Below, in pieces: positions 27,470-35,286 of a DNA stretch of 64,000 nt. The stretch lies in the NCBI GenBank assembly GCA_963706905.1, contig CAVPNY010000016.1:1-64000 (forward strand), in the 5' to 3' direction. A model generated the notes under the pieces. That model was not told where the DNA came from. It ran no database searches and was given only the letters and a program-made list of their open reading frames with translations. Made by a program: the position numbers and the translations under genes. This stretch comes from CAVPNY01 sp963706905. Lineage in GTDB: Bacteria > Chloroflexota > Anaerolineae > Anaerolineales > UBA4823. Each line of letters opens with the position of its first letter. Position 1 is the first letter of the stretch.

Positions 27470-27781
27470 ATGAGCCAGACCGGTGACCAGCCAGATAAGC
27501 AAGGACCAGTACGCTCCCTCAATCTGACCCTGGCGGTGGTGACTGGTCAGGTAGGCTGTTTGACCCTTGTAATCATTTTCGCGGCTTTGTTTCTTGGTCG
27601 GTGGTTGGACAATCAATTCAATACCAGCCCGCTGATAACCATTGGATTGATGGTAGCCAGCGTGCCTGTCACCCTGGTGGTCATGTTCTGGGTGGTGAAA
27701 GCGGTTACGGCGCGTTATGCGCCCTTACCCAAGACAAAATTGCAAACCTCTGAGGAGGGTGTTGATCGTGACGACACATAA
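27470..27781 (+). CDS. atpI: AtpI/AtpZ-like ATP synthase accessory membrane protein
   Basis: A 103-residue protein with two membrane helices (about residues 18-43 and 53-78) separated by a short GRWLDNQFNTSPL turn, and a charged C-terminal tail. The glycine-containing first helix, the Asp in the turn and the position directly before atpB fit the AtpI/AtpZ (ATPase gene 1) group, which assists c-ring assembly or acts with MgtE-like Mg2+ transport. Sequence motifs are weak, so context carries much of the weight. Its last 14 bases overlap the start of atpB. Confidence 0.72.
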   Translation: MSQTGDQPDKQGPVRSLNLTLAVVTGQVGCLTLVIIFAALFLGRWLDNQFNTSPLITIGLMVASVPVTLVVMFWVVKAVTARYAPLPKTKLQTSEEGVDRDDT

Positions 27782-28784
27782 CGCAACAATGGAACCGAAA
27801 GCGGGCGCGACGCGTAAGTGGCGCTGGGGCGTCAATCGCTGGCTAATCCTCCTGTTTGTCATTATGGGGGTGTTTGCTGCACGGGCTTATCCGCCGGTAT
27901 TACCGCACATCCAATTGCCCGCCGAGCGTCTCAGCGAAACCCCCCTGTTCACCTTGCCAATCATCGGACCATTTTATTTGACGAATACCCTGATTGCGAC
28001 GCTAATAGCCGATGTGGTCCTTTTGTTGATCGCCTTTTCGGTCTATCGAGCGGTGCGCAGCGGGAAATTGGTGCCAGGCGGCATCGCTGGCGCTATTGAA
28101 GCCATCCTGGAGGCGATCAATAACCTGACCGAATCCACCGCCGGAAAATGGGCTAAGAACATCTTCCCCTTCTTTGCGACTATCACCCTGCTGGTTCTGG
28201 TGGTCAACTGGACAGAGTTAATCCCGGGTGTGGATAGCATCGGTTTATTGCATGAGACCGAACATGGCTACCCGATTGAGGAAGTTATCCCTGGAGTTTA
28301 CACAATTGTCCCAGCAGAGGCAGAAGAGGCCGAAGCACATGGCGGCTACAATGTCATTCCGTTTGTCCGGGTGGCATCTACGGATCTGAACTTCACTGTT
28401 GCTTTGGCTTTGATTGCAGTATTCATGACCCAGGTGTTCGGCGCACGTGCTTTGGGTGGCAAATATTTTCTGAAGTTTTTCAATATTACCGGGATCTTCA
28501 AACGTCCCGTATTCGGCGCTATCGATTTTGCCGTCAGCCTGTTGGAGTTTATCTCGGAGATTTCTAAGGTCCTCTCATTTTCCTTCCGGTTGTTCGGCAA
28601 TATTTTTGCAGGGACGGTTTTACTTTTTGTGATCGGCACCCTGGTTCCCGTGTTCGCCCAATCCTTGTTTCTGGGATTGGAGTTTTTTGTTGGTGTGATC
28701 CAGGCGCTGGTCTTTGGTATGCTGACCATGATCTTCATGGCCCAGGCGACCCAGGGTCATGGAGAGCACGGAGAAGGTCACTAA
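27768..28784 (+). CDS. atpB: ATP synthase F0 subunit a
   Basis: A 338-residue proton-channel subunit. GTG 27768 is chosen because GAGGAGGG lies about 9 nt before it; ATG 27789 is an alternative. Family landmarks lie in the C-terminal half: the horizontal helix SFSFRLFGNIFAGTVLL contains the essential arginine, and FFVGVIQALVFGMLTMIFMAQA is the closing helix with the conserved glutamine region. An extra acidic, Glu-rich loop is seen around residues 150-190 (TEHGYPIEE, PAEAEEAEAHGG) before helix 4. The protein ends in a His-rich GHGEHGEGH tail. The protein is longer than E. coli subunit a (271 residues). Confidence 0.95.
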   Translation: MTTHNATMEPKAGATRKWRWGVNRWLILLFVIMGVFAARAYPPVLPHIQLPAERLSETPLFTLPIIGPFYLTNTLIATLIADVVLLLIAFSVYRAVRSGKLVPGGIAGAIEAILEAINNLTESTAGKWAKNIFPFFATITLLVLVVNWTELIPGVDSIGLLHETEHGYPIEEVIPGVYTIVPAEAEEAEAHGGYNVIPFVRVASTDLNFTVALALIAVFMTQVFGARALGGKYFLKFFNITGIFKRPVFGAIDFAVSLLEFISEISKVLSFSFRLFGNIFAGTVLLFVIGTLVPVFAQSLFLGLEFFVGVIQALVFGMLTMIFMAQATQGHGEHGEGH

Positions 28785-28885
28785 TTGTTCATCATCAGGT
28801 TGATGTAGAGCAGATATATGCTCATTGATTTCTAGAGAATTGTGTATTCTCATCGAAAAAAATAAAAAGGAGGTTTAGGAGACCT

Positions 28886-29113
28886 ATGGATGTCGAAGCA
28901 GCAAGATTGATTGGTGCAGGTCTGGCAATGATCGGGACCATTGGAGCTGGTTTGGGGATTGGCGTCTTGGTTAATGGCGCCGTTCAGGGCGTTGCGCGCA
29001 ATCCAGATGCGGGCGGCGTGGTCCAAACCAACATGATCCTGGGGATCGCCTTCGCGGAAGCAGTGGCGATTTATTGTCTGGTGGTTGCTCTGTTGATCCT
29101 CTTTGTGGGCTAA
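28886..29113 (+). CDS. atpE: ATP synthase F0 subunit c
   Basis: A 75-residue hairpin of two helices that forms the rotor ring. The polar loop reads VARNPDAGG. The ion-binding glutamate is in GIAFAEAVAIYCLVV. The residues that ligate Na+ in Ilyobacter-type rings are absent: the helix-1 glutamine position is isoleucine, and the Ser-Thr after the glutamate are Ala-Val. The ring is therefore predicted to carry protons. An excellent AAGGAGG site precedes the ATG, and a 100-bp AU-rich spacer separates it from atpB, as expected for a highly expressed subunit. Confidence 0.96.
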   Translation: MDVEAARLIGAGLAMIGTIGAGLGIGVLVNGAVQGVARNPDAGGVVQTNMILGIAFAEAVAIYCLVVALLILFVG

Positions 29114-29221
29114 TCTTATTTATGGAGGACATCCCCGGGTGCACAACTGAACTGTGCAGCCTGGCTGGCCTCGCCTCAAAGTCGCAATCAGCATGCTTAG
29201 AAATGAGAAAGGAGCAATCCC

Positions 29222-29959
29222 TTGGAAGCACTAGGCCTTAACCTGGGTTATTTATTAGTTCAAATCTTTAATTTCCTGATCATCTTTGTGATCCTGCGGG
29301 CTTGGGTCTACAAGCCGATCGTCAACCTGTTAGCCAAACGCCGGGCGGCGATCGCTCAGGGGTTGGAGGATGCTCGTGTGGCGGCTGAAGCCCGGCAGAA
29401 CGCCGAGCTAGAAGCCCAGAAGATCGTGTCAGAGGCGCAATCCAAAGCCAGCCAGATTGTGCGTGAAGCCACAGAACGCGCTGAAGCTCAAGGTCGCGAA
29501 GTGACCGCAGCCGTTGAGGCTGAAGCCTCCAAGAAGCGGGAAGAAGCTTTGGCGGAAGTTGATCGAGACCGCGAGCGCATTCTGGGCGAGCTGCGCGGGC
29601 AGGTAGGCGCTCTGGCGATGGCTGCTGCCCAGAAACTTATCGGCGCTTCGTTGGATGAACGTCGCCAGCATGCCCTGATCGACGAGTTTTTCTCGGGTGT
29701 CAAGTCCGGAAAAGTTGTCGTGATGGAGGGTGAGAGCCTGTCAGGGGTTTCTGCTGAGGTCACCAGCGCCTTGCCTTTGACTTCCGATGAGAAAGAAATT
29801 GTTAAGCAGGATGTGCTCTCAAAAGTTGGTCAACAGGCCACGGTTAGCTTCCGCGTTGATCCATCCATCCTTGGTGGACTTGTCATTCGCGTTGGCGATA
29901 AAGTCCTGGATGGCTCGGTCGCCGGTCAGTTGGAGACCATGCGCCAGGGCCTGTATTAA
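29222..29959 (+). CDS. atpF: ATP synthase b/delta fusion protein
   Basis: A 245-residue protein that begins as a normal subunit b: one N-terminal helix (YLLVQIFNFLIIFVILRAWVYKPIV), then a long charged coiled coil of about 130 residues (ALAEVDRDRERIL). After ERRQHALIDEFFSGV the sequence changes to a delta/OSCP-like C-terminal domain: ALPLTSDEKEIVKQDV, then ILGGLVIRVGDKVLDGSV near residue 220, the hallmark end of delta. The usual N-terminal six-helix delta domain is lacking. It uses a TTG start behind AAAGGAG. A b-delta fusion is known in mycobacteria but is longer there. A strong terminator follows; no atpA, G, D or C genes are present. Confidence 0.87.
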   Translation: MEALGLNLGYLLVQIFNFLIIFVILRAWVYKPIVNLLAKRRAAIAQGLEDARVAAEARQNAELEAQKIVSEAQSKASQIVREATERAEAQGREVTAAVEAEASKKREEALAEVDRDRERILGELRGQVGALAMAAAQKLIGASLDERRQHALIDEFFSGVKSGKVVVMEGESLSGVSAEVTSALPLTSDEKEIVKQDVLSKVGQQATVSFRVDPSILGGLVIRVGDKVLDGSVAGQLETMRQGLY

Positions 29960-30022
29960 TCTGGATAAAAGTCGCTCTATGCTGGGTTCACCCTTGAATC
30001 CAGTCTTTTGAGGTTACCTGGA

Positions 30023-30056
30023 ACCGCCCAAGGACAGGCCTTGGGCGGTTTGTATT
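30023..30056 (+). terminator. Rho-independent terminator closing the atp operon
   Basis: A perfect 11-bp stem, ACCGCCCAAGG (30023-30033) with CCTTGGGCGGT (30039-30049), a 5-nt loop and a trailing TTGTATT. It lies 64 bp after the b/delta gene and before murE, so the transcript ends without F1 catalytic subunits. Confidence 0.9.
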
Positions 30057-30085
30057 AATCGCTCGATTCAGGATAAGATAGCGCT

Positions 30086-31669
30086 ATGCATGGGTATCCT
30101 TCGGTGATTCTTTCAGAAATCTTGAAGAACTTGCCAGATCTGCTGCCGGGTCCATTGCCAGATGACTCAGTGACCGGCGTCTGCCTGGATTCACGCCAGG
30201 TCCAACCAGGATGTATTTTCATCGCTCTGGAAGGGGGCAATACGGATGGTCACCGGTATATCCCCGATGCGATTCGGCGCGGGTCAATTGCAGTCGTTGG
30301 CACCCAGCCGCTGCAGGATTTGCCGATCCCCTATGTGCGAGTCGAAGATAGCCGCCAGGCGCTGGCCCAGCTTTCCGCAGCCTTTTATGGATTTCCAGCC
30401 CGATCGCTGACAGTGATCGGGGTAACCGGTACAGACGGCAAGACAACCACTGCCAACCTGATTTATAAAATCCTTCTGGCTGCTGGCTTTCGGACCGGGA
30501 TGATCTCCACAGTGAATGCCGTGGTCGGTGACCAGGTTCTGGATACCGGTTTTCACGTCACCACCCCTGAAGCCCCGGATGTCCAGCGCTACCTGGCTCA
30601 AATGGTCGCTGCTGGGTTGACGCACGTCATCCTGGAGACAACCTCGCACGGCCTGGAGCAGCAGCGTGTTGCTGGTTGTGAGTTTGATGTCGCCGTGGTG
30701 ACCAATATTAACCATGAACACCTGGACTATCACGGGACTTATGAGGCTTATCGATCCGCTAAAGCGCGCTTATTCACCGGGCTGGGTGAAACCAGGATGA
30801 AACCTTCTGGAAACCCGCGCACGGCCGTATTGAACCGGGATGATCGATCTTTTGACTACCTGGCTGGCTTGCTCACCAAAGATTTTCCACAAGTCCGCCA
30901 GGTAACTTATGGGTTGGATGCCGGAGTGACCGTTTCAGTAGCAGCGGTCGATTATTCTCCAGCCGGTATGCGCTTCATTGTATTGGGGCCAGATTACAGC
31001 GTTCCAGTCGAGACCCGCCTGCTTGGTGCATTCAATATTTCGAACATCCTGGCAGCTTTTTCGGCTGCAGTGGAAGGGTTGGGTATCGATCCCCACGCTG
31101 CCTGCCGGGGCATTGCAGCCTTGTCAGGCATTCCTGGTAGGATGGAGCGAATTGACCTGGGTCAGGATTTCACGGCTATGGTCGACTTCGCCCACACACC
31201 CAATGCCCTGCGCCGCGTTTTGGAAGCCGCGCGCCAGTTGACCCGAGGGCGAGTGATCTGTGTTTTTGGATCTGCCGGGCTGAGAGACCGTGCCAAGCGC
31301 CGCATGATGGCCGAGATCTCTGCTGAGCTGGCCGATCTAAGTATCCTGACTGCTGAAGATCCGCGTACCGAATCACTGGACGATATCCTGGCGGAGATGG
31401 CTGCTGGCGCCGTCTCCCGTCAGGGAATCGAAGGGAAAACCTTTTGGCGAATCCCGGATCGCGGCGCAGCCATCCGCTTTGCCCTGGATTTGGCCGGCCC
31501 ATGCGATGTGGTCATGGCCTGCGGCAAAGGTCACGAGCAATCCATGTGCTTTGGGGAAACCGAATATCCTTGGGATGACCGGGTGGCCATGCGCGCCGCG
31601 TTGTCGGATTATCTTGGGCTGTCTGGTCCAAGAATGCCCGATTTACCGACTAGCCAGCAATCAAAATAG
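30086..31669 (+). CDS. murE: MurE-type UDP-MurNAc-tripeptide ligase
   Basis: A 527-residue Mur ligase that adds the third stem-peptide residue to UDP-MurNAc-L-Ala-D-Glu during wall synthesis. The N-terminal UDP-binding domain has GVCLDSRQVQPGCIFIAL. The ATP-binding P-loop is GVTGTDGKTTTANLI near residue 113. TTPEAPDVQRYLAQM and ETTSHGLEQQR follow, and NINHEHLDYHGTYEAY contains the metal-site histidine. At the position of the DNPR motif that marks diaminopimelate-specific enzymes, it has EDPR (near residue 421), so L-Lys, L-Orn or another diamino acid may be used. A deviation at this site is suggestive only. It stands alone, outside a dcw cluster. Confidence 0.9.
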   Translation: MHGYPSVILSEILKNLPDLLPGPLPDDSVTGVCLDSRQVQPGCIFIALEGGNTDGHRYIPDAIRRGSIAVVGTQPLQDLPIPYVRVEDSRQALAQLSAAFYGFPARSLTVIGVTGTDGKTTTANLIYKILLAAGFRTGMISTVNAVVGDQVLDTGFHVTTPEAPDVQRYLAQMVAAGLTHVILETTSHGLEQQRVAGCEFDVAVVTNINHEHLDYHGTYEAYRSAKARLFTGLGETRMKPSGNPRTAVLNRDDRSFDYLAGLLTKDFPQVRQVTYGLDAGVTVSVAAVDYSPAGMRFIVLGPDYSVPVETRLLGAFNISNILAAFSAAVEGLGIDPHAACRGIAALSGIPGRMERIDLGQDFTAMVDFAHTPNALRRVLEAARQLTRGRVICVFGSAGLRDRAKRRMMAEISAELADLSILTAEDPRTESLDDILAEMAAGAVSRQGIEGKTFWRIPDRGAAIRFALDLAGPCDVVMACGKGHEQSMCFGETEYPWDDRVAMRAALSDYLGLSGPRMPDLPTSQQSK

Positions 31670-31748
31670 TTTCTCCCCCTTGCGCGGATCCCATTTCGGT
31701 AATTATTAGAACCCCCAATTCCCATACTGCACAACCCTTTAATAAAAC

Positions 31749-31777
31749 GTAAATTGCGGGCGAAGCCCGCAATTTAC
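31749..31777. repeat. GAAGCCC-type hairpin repeat
   Basis: A perfect 13-bp stem (31749-31761 with 31765-31777) around a GAA loop, with the core GGGCGAAGCCC. Closely related hairpin cores occur at 46578-46600 and, with a CTAC centre, inside the element at 371-468. No clear T-tract follows, so it is recorded as a repeat that may also act as a terminator. Confidence 0.6.
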
Positions 31778-31796
31778 TTGAACTTACGATATGGAC

Positions 31797-31824
31797 CTCC
31801 CTGACTGAAGGATCGGTCAGGGAG
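31797..31824. terminator. Hairpin between converging murE and secreted-protein genes
   Basis: A perfect 9-bp stem, CTCCCTGAC (31797-31805) with GTCAGGGAG (31816-31824). It lies 17 bp beyond the stop of the minus-strand secreted-protein gene and may end both converging transcripts, though U-tracts are poor. Confidence 0.55.
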
Positions 31825-31840
31825 TTGGGGTCTTATGCCG

Positions 31841-32590
31841 CTACGGGGTCGTATTGTTGTAGAACCAGTTGTATGCAAAGTAGCCCGAAGTGGGGCTTTG
31901 CATCCGGATGGCGATCTGATACGACCCTTTTAACCCGGCCGGGATATTGTAGGTGAGCTGTTGAGTTCCACCTTTTCCGCTCGATAGGCTGGCTACCTTG
32001 ATGCCATTAATGCCCTTAGTGCCCATTGGGCCCATAAACACATCAAACGTGTCGTTGGGGGGCAGGTTGTTTGTCGAGATGGTTACCGTGTTGTCCCGTA
32101 CAACGCTTTGTATGAAGAACGTTGGGTAACCACAATACCCTGGCTTAGGCGGCGGAGGCGGTTGGGGTGGTGGAGGCTGCGGGGGCGGTGGAGGCGGGGG
32201 GTAAACGCCACTGGTGTTGTTAACGAACCAGTTGTAGGCAAAATACCCCGAGTAGGGGCTCTGCAGGCGGATGGCGATCTGGTAAGACCCTTTGAGGTCT
32301 GCCGGGATCGTGTACGTTGCCTGGAAAGACCCACCCTTCCCCGACGCGGTGGTTGCTACTTTAATCCCATGGATGCCTTTCGTTCCGATCGGCCCCATCA
32401 AGACATCAAAACTGTCGTTGGCTGGAAAGTTATAGGTCTGGATGGTGACGCTTTTGTCGGGAACCACGCTGACGATCGAGAAAGTCGGGATCGAGTTACA
32501 ACACGAAGCCTGGGCGCGCATGGTAGGCAATGCAACAGCCGCCGACAACGTAAGAACCAGCGCCAGCATGATAGTTACAATACGTTTCAT
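31841..32590 (-). CDS. Secreted two-repeat protein with polyproline linker
   Basis: A 249-residue exported protein of unknown function. ATG 32590 follows GAGGAG and gives a classic signal peptide (KRIVTIMLALVLTLSAAVALP, cleavage probably near AQA-SCC). Two homologous domains of about 85 residues (roughly 35-115 and 165-249) share FDVLMGP(I/M)GTKGI(H/N)GIKVA, SGKGG, a TY(T/N)IPA(D/G)LKGSYQIAIR segment and SGYFAYNWF. Each starts near a Cys pair or Cys-Gly-Cys region and closes with NNT. A proline linker of about 25 residues, mostly Pro with Gln and Lys, joins them. The beta-rich repeats suggest an Ig-like or adhesive extracellular module. No enzymatic motif is visible. It faces murE convergently. 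Confidence 0.75.
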   Translation of the reverse strand: MKRIVTIMLALVLTLSAAVALPTMRAQASCCNSIPTFSIVSVVPDKSVTIQTYNFPANDSFDVLMGPIGTKGIHGIKVATTASGKGGSFQATYTIPADLKGSYQIAIRLQSPYSGYFAYNWFVNNTSGVYPPPPPPPQPPPPQPPPPPKPGYCGYPTFFIQSVVRDNTVTISTNNLPPNDTFDVFMGPMGTKGINGIKVASLSSGKGGTQQLTYNIPAGLKGSYQIAIRMQSPTSGYFAYNWFYNNTTP

Positions 32591-32693
32591 GAGGTACTCC
32601 TCTTTGTCTGGTGAGGTCGGATCCAATTCCTGGACCGGCCTCCTCCATGTGTTTCATTTAATGGAATAGGGTATTATATTTTTCCCGCGATAG

Positions 32694-34361
32694 TTATTGC
32701 CTCCTCAATGCTGAGAGCAGCATCCAGCCAAGCGTCAGGCCAGCGCCAGCCAGCAAGACTGCGCCAAACGCATCCCGGCCTGTCAGGGTAAGCTGAATGC
32801 CGCCCAACATTAATACCGCGAAGATCAGACTCGCGGTCAGCCGGTTGATGGATCGCTCCATTCGGCCCATCTGGACGGCAAGCTGCGGTTCACGCACGGC
32901 GAACTCACCGCGCTCCATCTTGCCAAGAACAACGTCGATGCGTTTCGGATAAGTGAGCAAGATGCGTGCCAGTTTACCCAGTTCGTCCATCCAGTTTCGC
33001 AATAGTGGGCCAGTTTCCTGCTGTATCATTTTTTCAGCATAAGGGACAATACCTTTCCAAACATTGAATTCAGGGTCGAGCCCGGTGCACAAGCCAGATA
33101 AGATCCCCACACACCTGCCCAGCAAGATCATGTCTTCCGGCACCTGGAAAGGCATATCATAGAGCAAGTCTCGGAACTGCATTACGAACTGGCGCAGCTC
33201 CTGTGGGTCAAGTTCCTGCAGCTCGCGCATGTTTTTCCCCCAGATATATTCGAAGGCTGCCGCCTCTGCTTGTTCTATCCGCTCCAGGTCAGCCCCGGGC
33301 AGCAGGATGCCCATTAGCTGGGAGGCTTTAATCATCCGGGAAGTATCCTGCGTTCCCATGGCAATCACCATTTCGCGCATCCCTGAGAGCAAATTTGGCG
33401 GCACACGCCCAACCATGCCAAAGTCGACAAATATTAATTCCCAATCCGACAATTCTGGCTGGCTTTCCAGGCTGTCATCACTCGATTTTGGTAAACGCGC
33501 AATGAAAAGGTTCCCCGGATGCGGGTCAGCATGAAAGAAGCCATCCTCAAAGATCTGTTTGAGGTAGATATCGAGCAGTCGGTCTGCCACTCCCGCCCGT
33601 TCGATGCCTGCTGCGGTGATGGCATCGAAATCGGTGATCTTAATAGCGCTCACATCTTCGAGGGTCAGCACCCGCCGGGTAGTGTGAGTCCAGAATACAG
33701 CCGGGATGTGTACACCAGGTCTTTGTTTAAAGTTTTCAGCAAAAGTTTCCGCGTTGCGTCCTTCTGCCAGGTAATCGATCTCTTCGTATAAAATGCGCGT
33801 GAACTCGTCGATCAGGGCAGGGACATTTGCCCGGCGACTGATCGGACGGTAACGTTGCAGCCAGCCTCCTACTGTGCCTAAGGCAGCCAGGTCTGTGGCC
33901 AGAATCATCTCAATATCAGGCCGTTGGACCTTAACCACTACGCGCTGCCCGTTAACCTGAGCCTTATGCACCTGGCCTAAGGAAGCAGAGGCCTGTGGTG
34001 TGGCTTCAAATTCAGCAAACTTATCTTCGAGCGGCATGCTGAACTCAGCCTCTATCACCTGCCGGACAGCGCTGAATTCCTCCGCAGGCACTTCGTCCTG
34101 TAGCCCGCTAAGTTCGGCTGTGATCTCACCGGGCAAGACATCCACCCGCGCTGAGAGGAACTGACCGACTTTGATCAACACGCCGCCCAGGCGGGTGGCA
34201 AGCAAGCGGTATTCTCGCGCCGCCCGGCTCAACCGTTCTGAGCGAGTGCGTTGAGAGTATTTACGCAGGCCAATGTTAGGGAAGATGATTTCCCAGATTG
34301 TGAGGGAGATTATCGTACGGGCGAAAAAGAATACAATGCGGCGGTAGCGGGTTTTAGACAT
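32694..34361 (-). CDS. AarF/UbiB (ABC1/ADCK) family atypical kinase
   Basis: A 555-residue member of the UbiB/ADCK kinase-like family, linked to isoprenoid-quinone metabolism through an ATPase or unorthodox kinase activity. The KxGQ motif is in GVLIKVGQFLSARVDVLPGEI near residue 60, followed by QASASLGQVHKAQV (the A-rich loop that replaces the kinase G-loop), VVVKVQRPDIE (nucleotide lysine), DPHPGNLFI (catalytic loop) and FVDFGMVGR (metal-binding DFG). Two C-terminal hydrophobic helices (about residues 505-550) anchor it in the membrane, as in other bacterial members. It has its own gene unit; the universal stress gene upstream on the same strand is 85 bp away. Confidence 0.9.
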   Translation of the reverse strand: MSKTRYRRIVFFFARTIISLTIWEIIFPNIGLRKYSQRTRSERLSRAAREYRLLATRLGGVLIKVGQFLSARVDVLPGEITAELSGLQDEVPAEEFSAVRQVIEAEFSMPLEDKFAEFEATPQASASLGQVHKAQVNGQRVVVKVQRPDIEMILATDLAALGTVGGWLQRYRPISRRANVPALIDEFTRILYEEIDYLAEGRNAETFAENFKQRPGVHIPAVFWTHTTRRVLTLEDVSAIKITDFDAITAAGIERAGVADRLLDIYLKQIFEDGFFHADPHPGNLFIARLPKSSDDSLESQPELSDWELIFVDFGMVGRVPPNLLSGMREMVIAMGTQDTSRMIKASQLMGILLPGADLERIEQAEAAAFEYIWGKNMRELQELDPQELRQFVMQFRDLLYDMPFQVPEDMILLGRCVGILSGLCTGLDPEFNVWKGIVPYAEKMIQQETGPLLRNWMDELGKLARILLTYPKRIDVVLGKMERGEFAVREPQLAVQMGRMERSINRLTASLIFAVLMLGGIQLTLTGRDAFGAVLLAGAGLTLGWMLLSALRRQ

Positions 34362-34446
34362 GCTCCAAACTATACATCAGATCGGAGACTTCCGCTATTA
34401 TTGATGAAGCCAGTCGACCAATTTTCGAATGGCAACCGGACTTAAA

Positions 34447-35277
34447 TCAGATGATTAGCACTGAACAGGGAGCTTTTTGGAGTAGCTGTCCCGCCAGGTC
34501 TTCTAATAGCATCTCGGTCCAATGGCTGCGCCCATGCTGGTAGTGACCTCCAATGACGAGAAGCTGGTAGCCGCCTTCACTGATTTCTGCCAGGACTTCT
34601 CTGACGACCAATCCATGCCTCAGGAGAGGTCTGACTTCTCCTGATACGTTGGCTTGGTGGAGCAATCCCAGGGCTTGCGACATGTGCTGGCCTTCCCGTG
34701 TGCCGCGCTGCATGGCTGACTCGGCTGTATCCAGCAGGTCGTCCGCTGGGCTGTCCAGGCGCAAAGCTACCTGTGACATCACGTGTAGCACAACAATTTC
34801 ACCCTTAATGTTGGAAACAAGCTTGCCCCCCACACTCAGTGTCTCCAGGGATGGCATTTCGCCTCCAGTGCAGATCAGCACCTTTTGCACTCGTTTCGGT
34901 ACCTGGCGCGCCACCAGTAGCGGCGTGGTAATGAAGCGGGCCAATTTCTGGGCAGTTGAGCCGAATTTTAAACCTGCAAAACCGCGCAGATGTCCGCTGG
35001 GTCCGATCGCCACCAGGTCATATGAATTCTCCGCGACCTCTTTAAGGATCTGATCTGCCGGCTGTCCATAGTGGATTTTCTGCTGGATAATTAAATCTTG
35101 CCCCTCCAAAAGCGCCCTGATACGTTCGAAAGAGGCGGTCAATAAAACCTGGTCGCCATCTGATTCGCTGACGCCTAATAAGGTGACTTTGGCTTCGGGA
35201 AGATAATTCAAGCGAGATATCAAAGAAGCTGACTGTTCTGCAGTGGGAGAACCATCCGAACAAATTAATATGTGCAT
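34447..35277 (-). CDS. Tandem universal stress protein (UspA) domains
   Basis: A 276-residue cytoplasmic protein with two UspA folds. The first (residues 1-140) begins MHILICSDGSPTAEQSASL and includes LVAIGPSGHLRGFAGLKFGSTAQKLARF, a GxxG-type nucleotide loop ending TTPLLVAR. The second (about 148-276) begins KVLICTGGEMPS and ends LVIGGHYQHGRSHWTEMLLEDLAGQLLQKAPCSVLII, also with a G-2x-G-9x-G-like loop. Both halves could bind ATP. It lies 9 bp downstream of the Na/Pi-like transporter gene on the same strand, so the two form an operon. The stress protein may therefore sense or tune that transporter, which is an inference from position. Confidence 0.88.
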   Translation of the reverse strand: MHILICSDGSPTAEQSASLISRLNYLPEAKVTLLGVSESDGDQVLLTASFERIRALLEGQDLIIQQKIHYGQPADQILKEVAENSYDLVAIGPSGHLRGFAGLKFGSTAQKLARFITTPLLVARQVPKRVQKVLICTGGEMPSLETLSVGGKLVSNIKGEIVVLHVMSQVALRLDSPADDLLDTAESAMQRGTREGQHMSQALGLLHQANVSGEVRPLLRHGLVVREVLAEISEGGYQLLVIGGHYQHGRSHWTEMLLEDLAGQLLQKAPCSVLII

Positions 35278-35286
35278 AGACTTTCC

